A DNA stretch of 40,919 nucleotides, taken from NCBI GenBank assembly GCA_016194375.1, contig JACQBU010000022.1:1-40919 (forward strand). The letters are read 5' to 3'. Numbering within the stretch: the stretch's first letter is position 1; every line of letters begins with the position of its first letter. The stretch comes from Nitrospinota bacterium. Its GTDB lineage: Bacteria > Nitrospinota_A > UBA7883 > JACRGQ01. The position numbers and the translations under genes are program-made. Under the pieces are notes generated by a model. It was not told where the DNA came from, ran no database searches, and saw only the letters and a list, made by a program, of their open reading frames with translations. Below are positions 33,717 through 40,764 of this stretch, piece by piece.

Positions 33717-33743
33717 ATGAACCTTTTCCACCACTCCTACGTC
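33717..33743 (+). promoter_or_regulatory. ECF-sigma-type promoter upstream of the Spy-like/sigma operon
   Basis: ATGAAC (33717-33722), 17 bp and CGTC (33740-33743) repeat the motif and spacing seen at 31403-31429. The expected start near 33750 gives a leader of about 40 bases. A weaker sigma-70-like TTGACA (33690-33695) with TGACAT 17 bp on could serve for basal expression. Confidence 0.62.
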
Positions 33744-33788
33744 CAATTAAGCATAAGGATGAAAATAACCATGAAAGGAAAGGACCAA

Positions 33789-34286
33789 ATGTACAAAGTC
33801 GCTCTACCAAAGACCTTGACGTTGTTTATCGCCCTGGCGGCGTTGTCCGTATGGGCCGGAAACGCCTCCGCCGAACCCGGCGACAAACGAACCGGGGACA
33901 AGGGGTGGGAAGAGGGCCGCGGTCATGAGGGCGACGGTGAGGGCCGCCGTAAATGGATGGAAAAACTTAACCTGACCGCCGACCAGAGAAAGAGGATTGA
34001 CGCCGTCCGGAGCGAGAGAAAAGAGAAGATGAAGACCGTCGTCGAGCAGTTGCACGCGGAACACCGGAAATTGCGCGACATGCTAAAGGGTGACGCCACC
34101 GACGCCCAGTTGCGGGAACAGCACGGGAAGTACGCGGCGTTGCAGGCGCAAATGGGGGAGACATTCTTCGATTCCATGTTGCGCATACGGGCGGTTTTGA
34201 CCCCGGACCAACGAAAGGAGCTTAAGGTGCACCGTCATGAAGGAAAAGGGGGGGAGTGCGAACGCCGCCGTGACCAAAAGGATTAA
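33789..34286 (+). CDS. Spy/CpxP/CnrX-like periplasmic protein with LTxxQ motifs
   Basis: The 165-residue protein has a Sec signal (LTLFIALAALSVWAGNASA). The helical mature part has two LTxxQ motifs (LTADQ and LTPDQ), the mark of the Spy/CpxP/ZraP/CnrX fold, plus a His/Glu-rich start and a His/Cys-containing end (HRHEGKGGECERRR) that could bind metal. ATG 33789 with AGGAAAGGA upstream was chosen over ATG 33759 and 33771 because it puts the signal at the N-terminus. In cnr-type systems such a protein senses metal and controls an anti-sigma/ECF pair; here the ECF sigma gene follows after 38 bases. The sensing role is inference. Confidence 0.8.
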   Translation: MYKVALPKTLTLFIALAALSVWAGNASAEPGDKRTGDKGWEEGRGHEGDGEGRRKWMEKLNLTADQRKRIDAVRSERKEKMKTVVEQLHAEHRKLRDMLKGDATDAQLREQHGKYAALQAQMGETFFDSMLRIRAVLTPDQRKELKVHRHEGKGGECERRRDQKD

Positions 34287-34324
34287 AGTTAAATGTTGGA
34301 AATCGGCCGCGTTAGAATAAAAAC

Positions 34325-34837
34325 ATGGCTTCAAACGAAAAGGACGACGGCGGCCCGGATCGTTTCCATGCCGTTTATCTCGAACACGCGGAGCTTGTGC
34401 GCGGCGTCATTTACAACATCAGCGGCCCGCTCGACCTGGACGACCTGGTGCAGGAGGCCTTCGTCAAAATTTGGAAGGGATTCGGCGGGTTCAGGAATGA
34501 CGCCAATATAAAGACGTGGATATATCGCATTGCCACGAACACGGCGCTTGATTATTGCAGAAAAAGAACCCCGCGCCTCGCGGAGACGGAGCTCGAGGAA
34601 CTGCCCGGAGGCGGTGAAAACGAGGAGGACGCCGTGCGCCGCGACCTGGTCCATAAAGGAATGCGGCGGTTGTCGTCGGAACATAGGGCGATTGTGACCC
34701 TGTGCGTGTTTGAGGAACTGTCGGTGAAGGATGCGGCGGACGCGCTCGGTCTGCCGGAAGGTACGGTGAAATCCCGCCTTCATTACGCAAAGAGGGAGCT
34801 TGCAAAATTTTTTAACAACAGCGGAGTTAGGGCATGA
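34325..34837 (+). CDS. RNA polymerase ECF sigma factor
   Basis: The 170-residue protein has sigma region 2 (DLDDLVQEAFVKIWKGF and IKTWIYRIATNTALDYCRK) and region 4 (RAIVTLCVFEELSVKDAADA then GLPEGTVKSRLHYAKREL) and nothing in between, the ECF layout. It lies behind the Spy-like gene and overlaps the next gene by 4 bases (ATGA). It is the obvious candidate to read the two matching promoters at 31403 and 33717. The closest functional comparison is CnrH-like or RpoE-like stress sigma factors, but the subgroup cannot be fixed by eye. Confidence 0.93.
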   Translation: MASNEKDDGGPDRFHAVYLEHAELVRGVIYNISGPLDLDDLVQEAFVKIWKGFGGFRNDANIKTWIYRIATNTALDYCRKRTPRLAETELEELPGGGENEEDAVRRDLVHKGMRRLSSEHRAIVTLCVFEELSVKDAADALGLPEGTVKSRLHYAKRELAKFFNNSGVRA

Positions 34838-35208
34838 GCGGCGAATTTAACGAACGAAACATCGAAGGCTTTTTGCTGAAGCATAGGCCGCATCCGCCCT
34901 CGCCGCAGGCCGGCGAATACAAAAGCCTGCTTCTGGCGGCCGGTGGCGGGTCCGTCGTGAAAAGGGGCGAGGGGAGCGGCAAAACGTATCGTTTTGCGTT
35001 CGCATTGGCCGCGGGCATCCTTATTGCGCTGGGGGTAACCCTAAACCTCCGCGGGCACTTTCCTCCGGCCGTCACCAAAGCGTCGGACGAACAGTTGGAG
35101 GCATTCTTGGACGAAACCGTGCGGCAAGTGACGGCAGACCCGCCCCCGTACGACACGAACGCGCCGAACGACGAAATTGAAGGCGTCGGCTACGATAATG
35201 AGCGTTGA
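34834..35208 (+). CDS. Probable anti-sigma membrane protein
   Basis: The 124-residue protein has a cytosolic N-terminal half of about 50 residues, one membrane helix (about residues 53-71, FAFALAAGILIALGVTL) and an acidic periplasmic tail. It shows no zinc-binding HxxxCxxC (ZAS) motif. Its place directly after an ECF sigma gene, with an ATGA overlap, and its topology fit a small anti-sigma factor such as those in cnr-type operons. This is assigned from context only. Confidence 0.55.
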   Translation: MSGEFNERNIEGFLLKHRPHPPSPQAGEYKSLLLAAGGGSVVKRGEGSGKTYRFAFALAAGILIALGVTLNLRGHFPPAVTKASDEQLEAFLDETVRQVTADPPPYDTNAPNDEIEGVGYDNER

Positions 35209-35266
35209 CCTTGGAGGAGACGGGGTCCCTTTGCCTGCTCCTTTCTAATCCCCCTCCCTACTGCCG

Positions 35267-35290
35267 CCCCGGCGGGTAAAACCGCCGGGG
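35267..35290 (+). terminator. Strong hairpin after the sigma/anti-sigma operon
   Basis: CCCCGGCGG (35267-35275) and CCGCCGGGG (35282-35290) form a perfect 9-bp stem with a 6-base loop. It is followed by GGCCTATATTATT rather than a T run, so it may be a weak or factor-assisted terminator. Confidence 0.45.
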
Positions 35291-35356
35291 GGCCTATATT
35301 ATTGACGAGAGTGGTCGTAAGTTATCGCATACCCGCCTGTGAAAACCGTATAATAA

Positions 35357-35440
35357 GCTTGGATTAATGGAATAACCGCCGACGGCACGAACCTCTATGT
35401 CGCGGACGCCATGAACAACACCATACGGAAAATCCATTAA
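35357..35440 (+). pseudogene. NHL-repeat fragment
   Basis: The frame ending at TAA 35438-35440 reads NGITADGTNLYVADAMNNTI then RKIH, a textbook NHL beta-propeller repeat. It is preceded by an in-frame TAA at 35354. Only one repeat remains, with no start codon of its own, so it is a leftover of a larger NHL protein. The rest of the 35291-35565 stretch holds nothing recognisable apart from a TATAAT at 35349-35354 lacking a good -35. Confidence 0.65.
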
Positions 35441-35565
35441 GACGACGGGCGGACAAGCGAGTGTGAACGCGACAACGACGGTTGGCGCGAAGGGATGGAA
35501 ACTAAAATTTATTGCGGTTTAGTGGAACGGACGCAGTGTGCGAATTAGTTGTTGGAGGGTCGAAA

Positions 35566-36207
35566 ATGAACTGGGATTTTAAAAAAACCGTTTTTTTCGC
35601 GGTGGTGTTGGGTTTCCTTGCCTGCGGGAACAACAACAGCGGCGTCGTTACCGGAATCACGGCGATGCCGGGGAACGGACAAGTGACGTTGAGCTGGAAT
35701 CTCGTGAACGGCGCCACGTCGTACAACGTCTATTACAGCACAAACCCCAACGTGGCGCCCACGGCGACGTCGAACCAAACCGGCACTTTGAGCCAAAAGG
35801 GGTTGACTAACCTCTCCACAACGATAACCGGACTGACGAATGGCACCTTGTGGTATTTTGTCGTCACAGCCGTGACCACGAACGGGGAAAGCGCCCCGTC
35901 CACAACGGTCTCCGCAACCCCGACCTCAACGAGCACGGGCACCTCGGGCTCTGGCGCGGTGACCGGCGTTACGGCAACAAAGGTGGGAACCGGGCAGGTT
36001 TTGGTAAGCTGGGGTCCCGTTAGCGGGGCCATTTCATACAACGTCTATTACGACACCACCCCCAACGTAAACACTTCAAGCCCCGTTGTCCAAAACATAA
36101 CCGGCACCTCCACCACGATTTCCGGCCTTGCTTCCGGAGTGACATATTATTTTATCGTCACGGTGAACACCGCCCCGCCGTCAACGCCTGTCTCGGTGCC
36201 TCTGTAG
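35566..36207 (+). CDS. Lipoprotein with two fibronectin type III domains
   Basis: The 213-residue protein has a signal ending in a lipobox-like GFLAC. Two Fn3 domains follow, residues about 28-118 (ITAMPGNGQVTLSWNLVNGA, SYNVYYS, ITGLTNGTLWYFVVTAV) and about 126-210 (VTATKVGTGQVLVSWGPVSG, SYNVYYD, ISGLASGVTYYFIVTV). A Ser/Thr/Gly linker separates them. ATG 35566 follows GGAGGG; the frame extends further upstream but lacks a signal there. It likely sits on the cell surface or in the periplasm. It ends after the second Fn3 without another domain, which is short for such proteins. An NHL remnant lies just upstream. Confidence 0.75.
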   Translation: MNWDFKKTVFFAVVLGFLACGNNNSGVVTGITAMPGNGQVTLSWNLVNGATSYNVYYSTNPNVAPTATSNQTGTLSQKGLTNLSTTITGLTNGTLWYFVVTAVTTNGESAPSTTVSATPTSTSTGTSGSGAVTGVTATKVGTGQVLVSWGPVSGAISYNVYYDTTPNVNTSSPVVQNITGTSTTISGLASGVTYYFIVTVNTAPPSTPVSVPL

Positions 36208-36285
36208 GGAAACGGCGGGTGACTAATTTGGGGCTACGGTGGTTAAAATGATTTGCGCTCCAAGAATGTCGGCGGAAATTCGGCC

Positions 36286-36867
36286 ATGAGTGAATTATCC
36301 ATCGATTCACAAACGTCCGCGCTTGTTCTGATAGACCTGCAAAAAGGGGTGGTGGAAAGGCCATGGGCGCCGCATTCCGGCTCCGACGTCGTGAAGAAGG
36401 CGGTCGGACTTGCGGGGCGGTTCCGGGAAAAAGGCGCGACCATCGTGATGGTTCACGTTTCCTTTCACCTTGATTTTAGGGATATGTTGAAATCCCCGGT
36501 CGAGACGCCGCCCGCAGTGCCCCCGGGTTCTCGTCCTCCGGATTGGGCGGAATTTGTCCCCGAGTTGACCCCGCAAAAAGGTGATTTGGTGATAACCAAA
36601 AGGCAGTGGGGCGCGTTTTATGGGACAGAACTCGACTTGCAGTTGCGTCGCCGAGGGGTTCGCACAATTGTTTTGGGCGGGATAGCCACCAATATGGGGG
36701 TGGAATCAACCGCGCGCGCCGGACATGAACACGGCTATGAAATGATTCTTGTTGAGGACGCAATGTCCTCTTTTTCGGCTGACGCCCACCAGTTCGCCGT
36801 ATCTAATATATTTCCAAGATTGGGGCGGGTGCGCTCCGCCAACGAGATTATCTCCGCCATCCGATAA
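36286..36867 (+). CDS. Isochorismatase-family hydrolase, YecD-like
   Basis: The 193-residue protein has the cysteine-hydrolase fold motifs ALVLIDLQKG (catalytic Asp position) and ITKRQWGAFYGTELDLQL (Lys position). Where nicotinamidases and related enzymes carry the nucleophilic Cys, it reads GGIATNMGVESTARAG, with Gly at that position. E. coli YecD has the same TN-x-GVESTAR pattern, so this is a YecD-type member whose substrate is unknown. ATG 36286 gives the family-like N-terminus; the upstream TTG 36253 is less likely. A terminator follows, so it appears to be a single-gene unit. Confidence 0.87.
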   Translation: MSELSIDSQTSALVLIDLQKGVVERPWAPHSGSDVVKKAVGLAGRFREKGATIVMVHVSFHLDFRDMLKSPVETPPAVPPGSRPPDWAEFVPELTPQKGDLVITKRQWGAFYGTELDLQLRRRGVRTIVLGGIATNMGVESTARAGHEHGYEMILVEDAMSSFSADAHQFAVSNIFPRLGRVRSANEIISAIR

Positions 36868-36897
36868 AGCCGCGATTCGCACCCTAATATCGCGTCA

Positions 36898-36932
36898 CGC
36901 CCGATTTCCCTCCCTATCGGTCGGGCGGTTTT
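36898..36932 (+). terminator. Intrinsic terminator after the YecD-like gene
   Basis: CGCCCGA (36898-36904) and TCGGGCG (36921-36927) form a perfect 7-bp stem followed by GTTTT. A TATAAT at 36960-36965 downstream may be part of the aconitase promoter, although no good -35 is seen. Confidence 0.55.
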
Positions 36933-37036
36933 GCACCCCCCAATAAATCAAAACGGATTTATAATAGGTGTGGTTGGATATTCGCGAAAGTTCACGCGTA
37001 CCAAAGCAAAAGAAAATCTTTCCAGGAGCCACTCCC

Positions 37037-39007
37037 ATGAAAAAGAGTCTAACGCGCAAAATCCTAGAAAATCATTTGAAGGAAGGCAGTCTTGTCCCCG
37101 GCAAGGAGATAGCCATACAGATTGACCACGCTCTCCTGCAGGACGCCACCGGCACTCTGGCGATGCTGGAGTTCGAGGCCATGGATTTCAAACGGGTTAA
37201 AACTGAGCTCGCGGCGCAATACGTTGACCACAACCTATTGCAAACCGACTACAAAAACGCCGACGACCACAAGTATCTACAGACGGCGTGCTCCAGATAC
37301 GGAATCGTGTTCAGCGCGCCGGGCAACGGCGTCTCCCATCAGTTGCACATGGAGCGATTCGGCGCGCCGGGGAAGACCATGCTGGGGGCCGACAGCCACA
37401 CGCCGGGGGCCGCCGGGCTCTCGATGCTCGCAATAGGCGCGGGCGGGTTGGACGTGGCCCTTTCGCTGGCCGGAAACCCGTATTATTTTCCGTGCCCAAA
37501 AGTGCTGGGGGTGAGGCTCACCGGGAAACTGCGGGATTGGGTGAGCGCGAAGGACGTGATTCTTGAGATGTTGCGCCGGTACGACGTGGACGGCTGTTTC
37601 GGCAAGATCATCGAATATTACGGGCCTGGTGTTCCAACCCTGTCCGCCACCGACCGCGAGACAATCGGCAATATGGGCACGGAAACCGGGGCCACAAGCT
37701 CCATTTTTCCGTCGGACGAACGAACAAGGGAATATCTTTCGGCGCAGGGGAGGGAGGACGTTTACACGCCCTTGGCGGCCGATGACGACGCGGAATACGA
37801 CGAACTGGCCGAAATCGACCTTTCCGCCGTCGAGCCGCTTATAGCCTGTCCGTCGTCCCCGGGCAACGTGAAGACGGTGCGGGAAGTCGCGGGGAAGAGG
37901 GTGGACCAGGTCATCGTCGGCAGTAGCGTAAACTCGTCCTACCGCGACCTGATGGTGGCGGCGGAAATACTAAAAGGAAAGCACATACATACCGGCCTGG
38001 CGATGCACGTAAATCCGGGTAGCAGGCAGGTTGTCGAGAACGTATTCAAGGACGGAGGCGGACTCGCGCTGTTGCAGGCCGGTGCAATAATCAAGGAGCC
38101 GGGTTGCCTCGGTTGCATCGGAATCGGCCAGGCTCCGGGCACCGGCCAGGTCAGCCTGCGAACTTTCCCGCGAAATTTTCCGGGCCGGTCCGGCACCGTT
38201 GACGACAACGTCTATCTCTGTTCGCCCGAGACTGCGGCCGCCGCCGCCCTAAAAGGCGTCATCACCGACCCGCGTGACCTCTCCGTTGAGATGCCGTATC
38301 CGCGCATTGCGGATCCGAAGAAGTATTTAATAGACGAGAAATCCATATATCTGCCCGCGCCGGAAGGGACGGAAACGGAGGTCATTCGGGGGCCGAACAT
38401 CAAGCCGTTCCCGAATTTTGACGAGCTTCCCAATTCAATATCAGCCGCGGTGGTGCTAAAAGTAGGCGACAATATTTCCACCGACGGCATAATGCCTGCC
38501 GGGAACGAAGTTCTGCCGTTGCGCTCCAACATAGAGGCGATAAGCCGCTATGTGTTCTACAAAATAGCGCCGGACTTTTACAAAAGATGCGAAGGGAGGG
38601 GAACGCTTGCCGTCGTCGGCGGCGCCAATTACGGGCAGGGGTCGAGCAGGGAGCACGCCGCGCTGGCCCCGCGCTATCTAGGCGTGAGGATTAAATTAGC
38701 CGAGAGCTTCGCCCGCATTCACAAGGCCAACCTGTGCAATTTCGGCGTTCTGCCGCTTGAGTTCAACGACCCCGCCGACTATGACGCGATAAAAGAAGGG
38801 GACGTTCTGATGATTTCCGAGATTCGCGACCGAATCGCCAGGGGGGACGTAGAAATACCGGTGTGGGTTAAGGACCACGCGATTATCACCAAACTGAACG
38901 TTAGCAAGAGGGAGCGGGAGCACCTGCTCGCGGGCGGGACGATAAACCACATTAAGGGGGCGCGGACGGCCGGCCTATACAAACCCCGGACTACAACGGC
39001 ATCTTGA
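37037..39007 (+). CDS. Aconitate hydratase (short, about 650-residue type)
   Basis: The 656-residue enzyme interconverts citrate and isocitrate in the TCA cycle. It has DHALLQDATGT near the N-terminus, GADSHTPGAAGLSMLAIGAGGLDVA, the [4Fe-4S] ligands in IACPSSPGNV and GCLGCIGIGQAPGTG, and the C-terminal swivel domain with GDNISTDGIMPAG and GGANYGQGSSREHAAL. This length and layout match the shorter aconitases of deltaproteobacteria and archaea rather than AcnA (about 890) or AcnB (about 865). ATG 37037 follows CCAGGAGCC; the upstream extension to 36968 has no family similarity. No other TCA genes are adjacent. Confidence 0.92.
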   Translation: MKKSLTRKILENHLKEGSLVPGKEIAIQIDHALLQDATGTLAMLEFEAMDFKRVKTELAAQYVDHNLLQTDYKNADDHKYLQTACSRYGIVFSAPGNGVSHQLHMERFGAPGKTMLGADSHTPGAAGLSMLAIGAGGLDVALSLAGNPYYFPCPKVLGVRLTGKLRDWVSAKDVILEMLRRYDVDGCFGKIIEYYGPGVPTLSATDRETIGNMGTETGATSSIFPSDERTREYLSAQGREDVYTPLAADDDAEYDELAEIDLSAVEPLIACPSSPGNVKTVREVAGKRVDQVIVGSSVNSSYRDLMVAAEILKGKHIHTGLAMHVNPGSRQVVENVFKDGGGLALLQAGAIIKEPGCLGCIGIGQAPGTGQVSLRTFPRNFPGRSGTVDDNVYLCSPETAAAAALKGVITDPRDLSVEMPYPRIADPKKYLIDEKSIYLPAPEGTETEVIRGPNIKPFPNFDELPNSISAAVVLKVGDNISTDGIMPAGNEVLPLRSNIEAISRYVFYKIAPDFYKRCEGRGTLAVVGGANYGQGSSREHAALAPRYLGVRIKLAESFARIHKANLCNFGVLPLEFNDPADYDAIKEGDVLMISEIRDRIARGDVEIPVWVKDHAIITKLNVSKREREHLLAGGTINHIKGARTAGLYKPRTTTAS

Positions 39008-39145
39008 TGACGACCTTGCGGACCTATTCTTGAGTCGCAATTAAGAGGTCAAGTTTAGGCGCGTTGCCCGACCTTCCCCGAGGTTGGAGCAGCTTCCATG
39101 CGGGAAATGTGAAAAACTTAAAAATATTGTATCGACTAGACATAT
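39008..39145. other. Intergenic stretch after aconitase, nothing recognised
   Basis: No gene, repeat or convincing terminator was found between the aconitase stop and the 3' end of tRNA-Thr. Confidence 0.3.
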
Positions 39146-39220
39146 TGGAGCCGGCGGTGGGAATCGAACCCACGGCCTGCTGATTACGAATCAGCTGCTC
39201 TACCCCTGAGCTACGCCGGC
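39146..39220 (-). tRNA. tRNA-Thr (CGU)
   Basis: The minus strand folds as GCCGGCG/CGCCGGC acceptor, GCTC/GAGC D stem, GCTGA/TCAGC anticodon stem with loop TTCGTAA (anticodon CGT) and GTGGG-TTCGATT-CCCAC T arm, with discriminator T and an encoded CCA. Confidence 0.97.
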
Positions 39221-39236
39221 AAAGGCAAAGGAGATG

Positions 39237-39265
39237 AAAGTATCATAGAGGCGTCGCAACGTCAA
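39237..39265 (-). promoter_or_regulatory. Likely promoter of tRNA-Thr
   Basis: On the minus strand TTGACG (39265-39260) and TACTTT (39242-39237) are 17 bp apart, about 17 bases upstream of the tRNA 5' end. The -35 is good and the -10 is weak. Confidence 0.45.
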
Positions 39266-39420
39266 TGAATCAGGAAGAAACGCAGGATATTTCCGTTTCG
39301 CGGCGGACTTCGCCGGGGGAAAAACGCTTGGCGACGAACGCGGAAAGGTTCGCATCAATACCAAGGGAGACGGGGGAGGGTGGGAAACGGGAATCCGCCA
39401 TATGCGGGACCCGGGGCGGG

Positions 39421-39753
39421 TCAGCCGTTTTTTACTATGTCCTCCATGATTTTGGAGGCTATCTTGTCGCTGTTGACGTAATAAGAACCGTCGTTAATTT
39501 GTGATTTGATGGACTTCACCTTGTCGGCGCGAACATCGGGGGTCTTTTTCAACTGTCCCTGTATCTTGGCGATCTCCTTGCCGACGTCGGACACGGCAAT
39601 TTTTTCCGACGCCGCCGCGGCTCCCTGGGTGGTAACTCCGGAATCCTTGTTCAACGAGGCCGTAGAAGCGGCCTTTTTGTCGGCGACTTTATTCGTCTCG
39701 GAAACCCGCTCCTTTTTTGGGGGGGTGGAATCCGAGGGACCGGTAATTTTCAT
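39421..39753 (-). CDS. flgM: Anti-sigma-28 factor FlgM
   Basis: The 110-residue protein starts MKITG and has a disordered Lys/Ser/Ala-rich N-terminal half. The sigma-28-binding C-terminal half has VRADKVKSIKSQINDGSYYV and NSDKIASKIMEDIV, the classical FlgM pattern. FlgM holds FliA inactive until the hook-basal body is complete and is then exported. GGAGG lies 10 bases before the ATG. A good sigma-28 promoter lies upstream, as expected for a gene under its own target's control. The FlgO-like gene at the window edge supports a flagellar region to the right. Confidence 0.92.
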   Translation of the reverse strand: MKITGPSDSTPPKKERVSETNKVADKKAASTASLNKDSGVTTQGAAAASEKIAVSDVGKEIAKIQGQLKKTPDVRADKVKSIKSQINDGSYYVNSDKIASKIMEDIVKNG

Positions 39754-39816
39754 CTAAAACGACCTCCGTGTTCTATTTACCAGGATAGTCCTTATAAAGA
39801 CGCGTCATTGTTATAC

Positions 39817-39843
39817 TTATCGCAATTGTAGCAGAAAACTTAA
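39817..39843 (-). promoter_or_regulatory. Sigma-28 (FliA) promoter of flgM
   Basis: On the minus strand TTAAGTTT (39843-39836), an 11-bp spacer and TGCGATAA (39824-39817) match the consensus TAAAGTTT-N11-GCCGATAA at 13 of 16 positions. The leader to the flgM ATG would be about 55 bases. Confidence 0.75.
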
Positions 39844-40031
39844 CCCAATTTTCCCATAAAATGACCGGCCTCTGTTTTCCCTTCAGTTGTTATCGGTATT
39901 TCCAAGCGATTACTAAAGCACTCGGGAAACGAACAGGAATGCCAAAAATGGGCGGATTTTGACGAGTGCACACTTGTTTCAAGAATAACATTGGAACCGC
40001 ATCTTAATGCATTGTAAATAGGCGGAAAAAA

Positions 40032-40763
40032 TCAGCTTGTTCCCTTCAAGGCCGTAAACAGGGAGACTATCTTCTCCCTTGATTTTACGCCCGGGGATAT
40101 TTCGACGCCGCTGGCCAAATCCAGTCCATAAGATCCGAGGCCCGCCGCCTCGGATATGTTCTCAGGCTTGAGGCCCCCGGCCATAAATATCTTGGCTTTC
40201 GACTTGTTTATGATTTCGCGCGCCAATATCCAATTGGACGTCATCCCGGTGCCGCCGTACATTCCGCGTGATTTTACGTCCAACACAAACCCCGTGCATC
40301 CGGCCTCTTCATATTCCCTGATTGTTTTCAGGAAGCCGGCCGGGTCGACGACCGCGCTTGATTCATCGGACGCCGGGAGGTGGATGGACTTTAAAACCGG
40401 GATTCCGAACTCGCCGATTATGGTTTTTACGTTTTCCGGCGTTTCGTCCCCGGTAAGCTGAAAGAAGGCCGGCTTGAGTTTTTCGGCGATTTCGGAGTAG
40501 GCTCGCGCATCGGCGTTGGCGGTCAGGGCGAAAAGCTTGCCGCCAAATTCCTTGAAAAGCGGCAGGGCCTCGGCGACGGTCATGGTTCTTGGCGAGGAGG
40601 GGACGTTTATGACCACTCCGCAGTAGTCGGCCCCGTTTTCCAGCGAGAACCGGACGTCCTCCAGCCGGGTCTGACCGCACAATTTTATTTTAGGCGGCAA
40701 AGCGCGGGGGTTTTTTGCGTCCGGGGCGTGGTTGCGCGTCCCGACGGGTTTAGCTTCCGGCAA
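40032..40763 (-). CDS. trpF: Phosphoribosylanthranilate isomerase TrpF
   Basis: The TIM-barrel enzyme of tryptophan synthesis has KIKLCGQTRLEDV (the Cys general-base motif), GADYCGVVINVPSSPR, FQLTGDE and the C-terminal phosphate-binding GGLKPENI and LDLASGVEISPGVKSREKI. TTG 40763 gives 243 residues with about 20 extra N-terminal residues. TTG 40700 would give a standard-length start (PPKIKLCG) but lacks a ribosome-binding site. It sits 1 base after the FlgO-like gene and upstream of flgM, so it may be expressed with flagellar genes. No other trp gene is present. Confidence 0.88.
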   Translation of the reverse strand: MPEAKPVGTRNHAPDAKNPRALPPKIKLCGQTRLEDVRFSLENGADYCGVVINVPSSPRTMTVAEALPLFKEFGGKLFALTANADARAYSEIAEKLKPAFFQLTGDETPENVKTIIGEFGIPVLKSIHLPASDESSAVVDPAGFLKTIREYEEAGCTGFVLDVKSRGMYGGTGMTSNWILAREIINKSKAKIFMAGGLKPENISEAAGLGSYGLDLASGVEISPGVKSREKIVSLFTALKGTS

Positions 40764-40764
40764 G

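Noticed and set aside
30941-34298. AAAGTTAAATGTTG occurring at 30941-30954 and 34285-34298
   Set aside because: A 14-base match is expected by chance a few times in a window of this size, and the flanks do not align.
39265-39504. 79-codon plus-strand frame starting between tRNA-Thr and flgM
   Set aside because: It runs antisense into flgM, overlaps the tRNA-Thr promoter, and its composition shows no protein family or signal.
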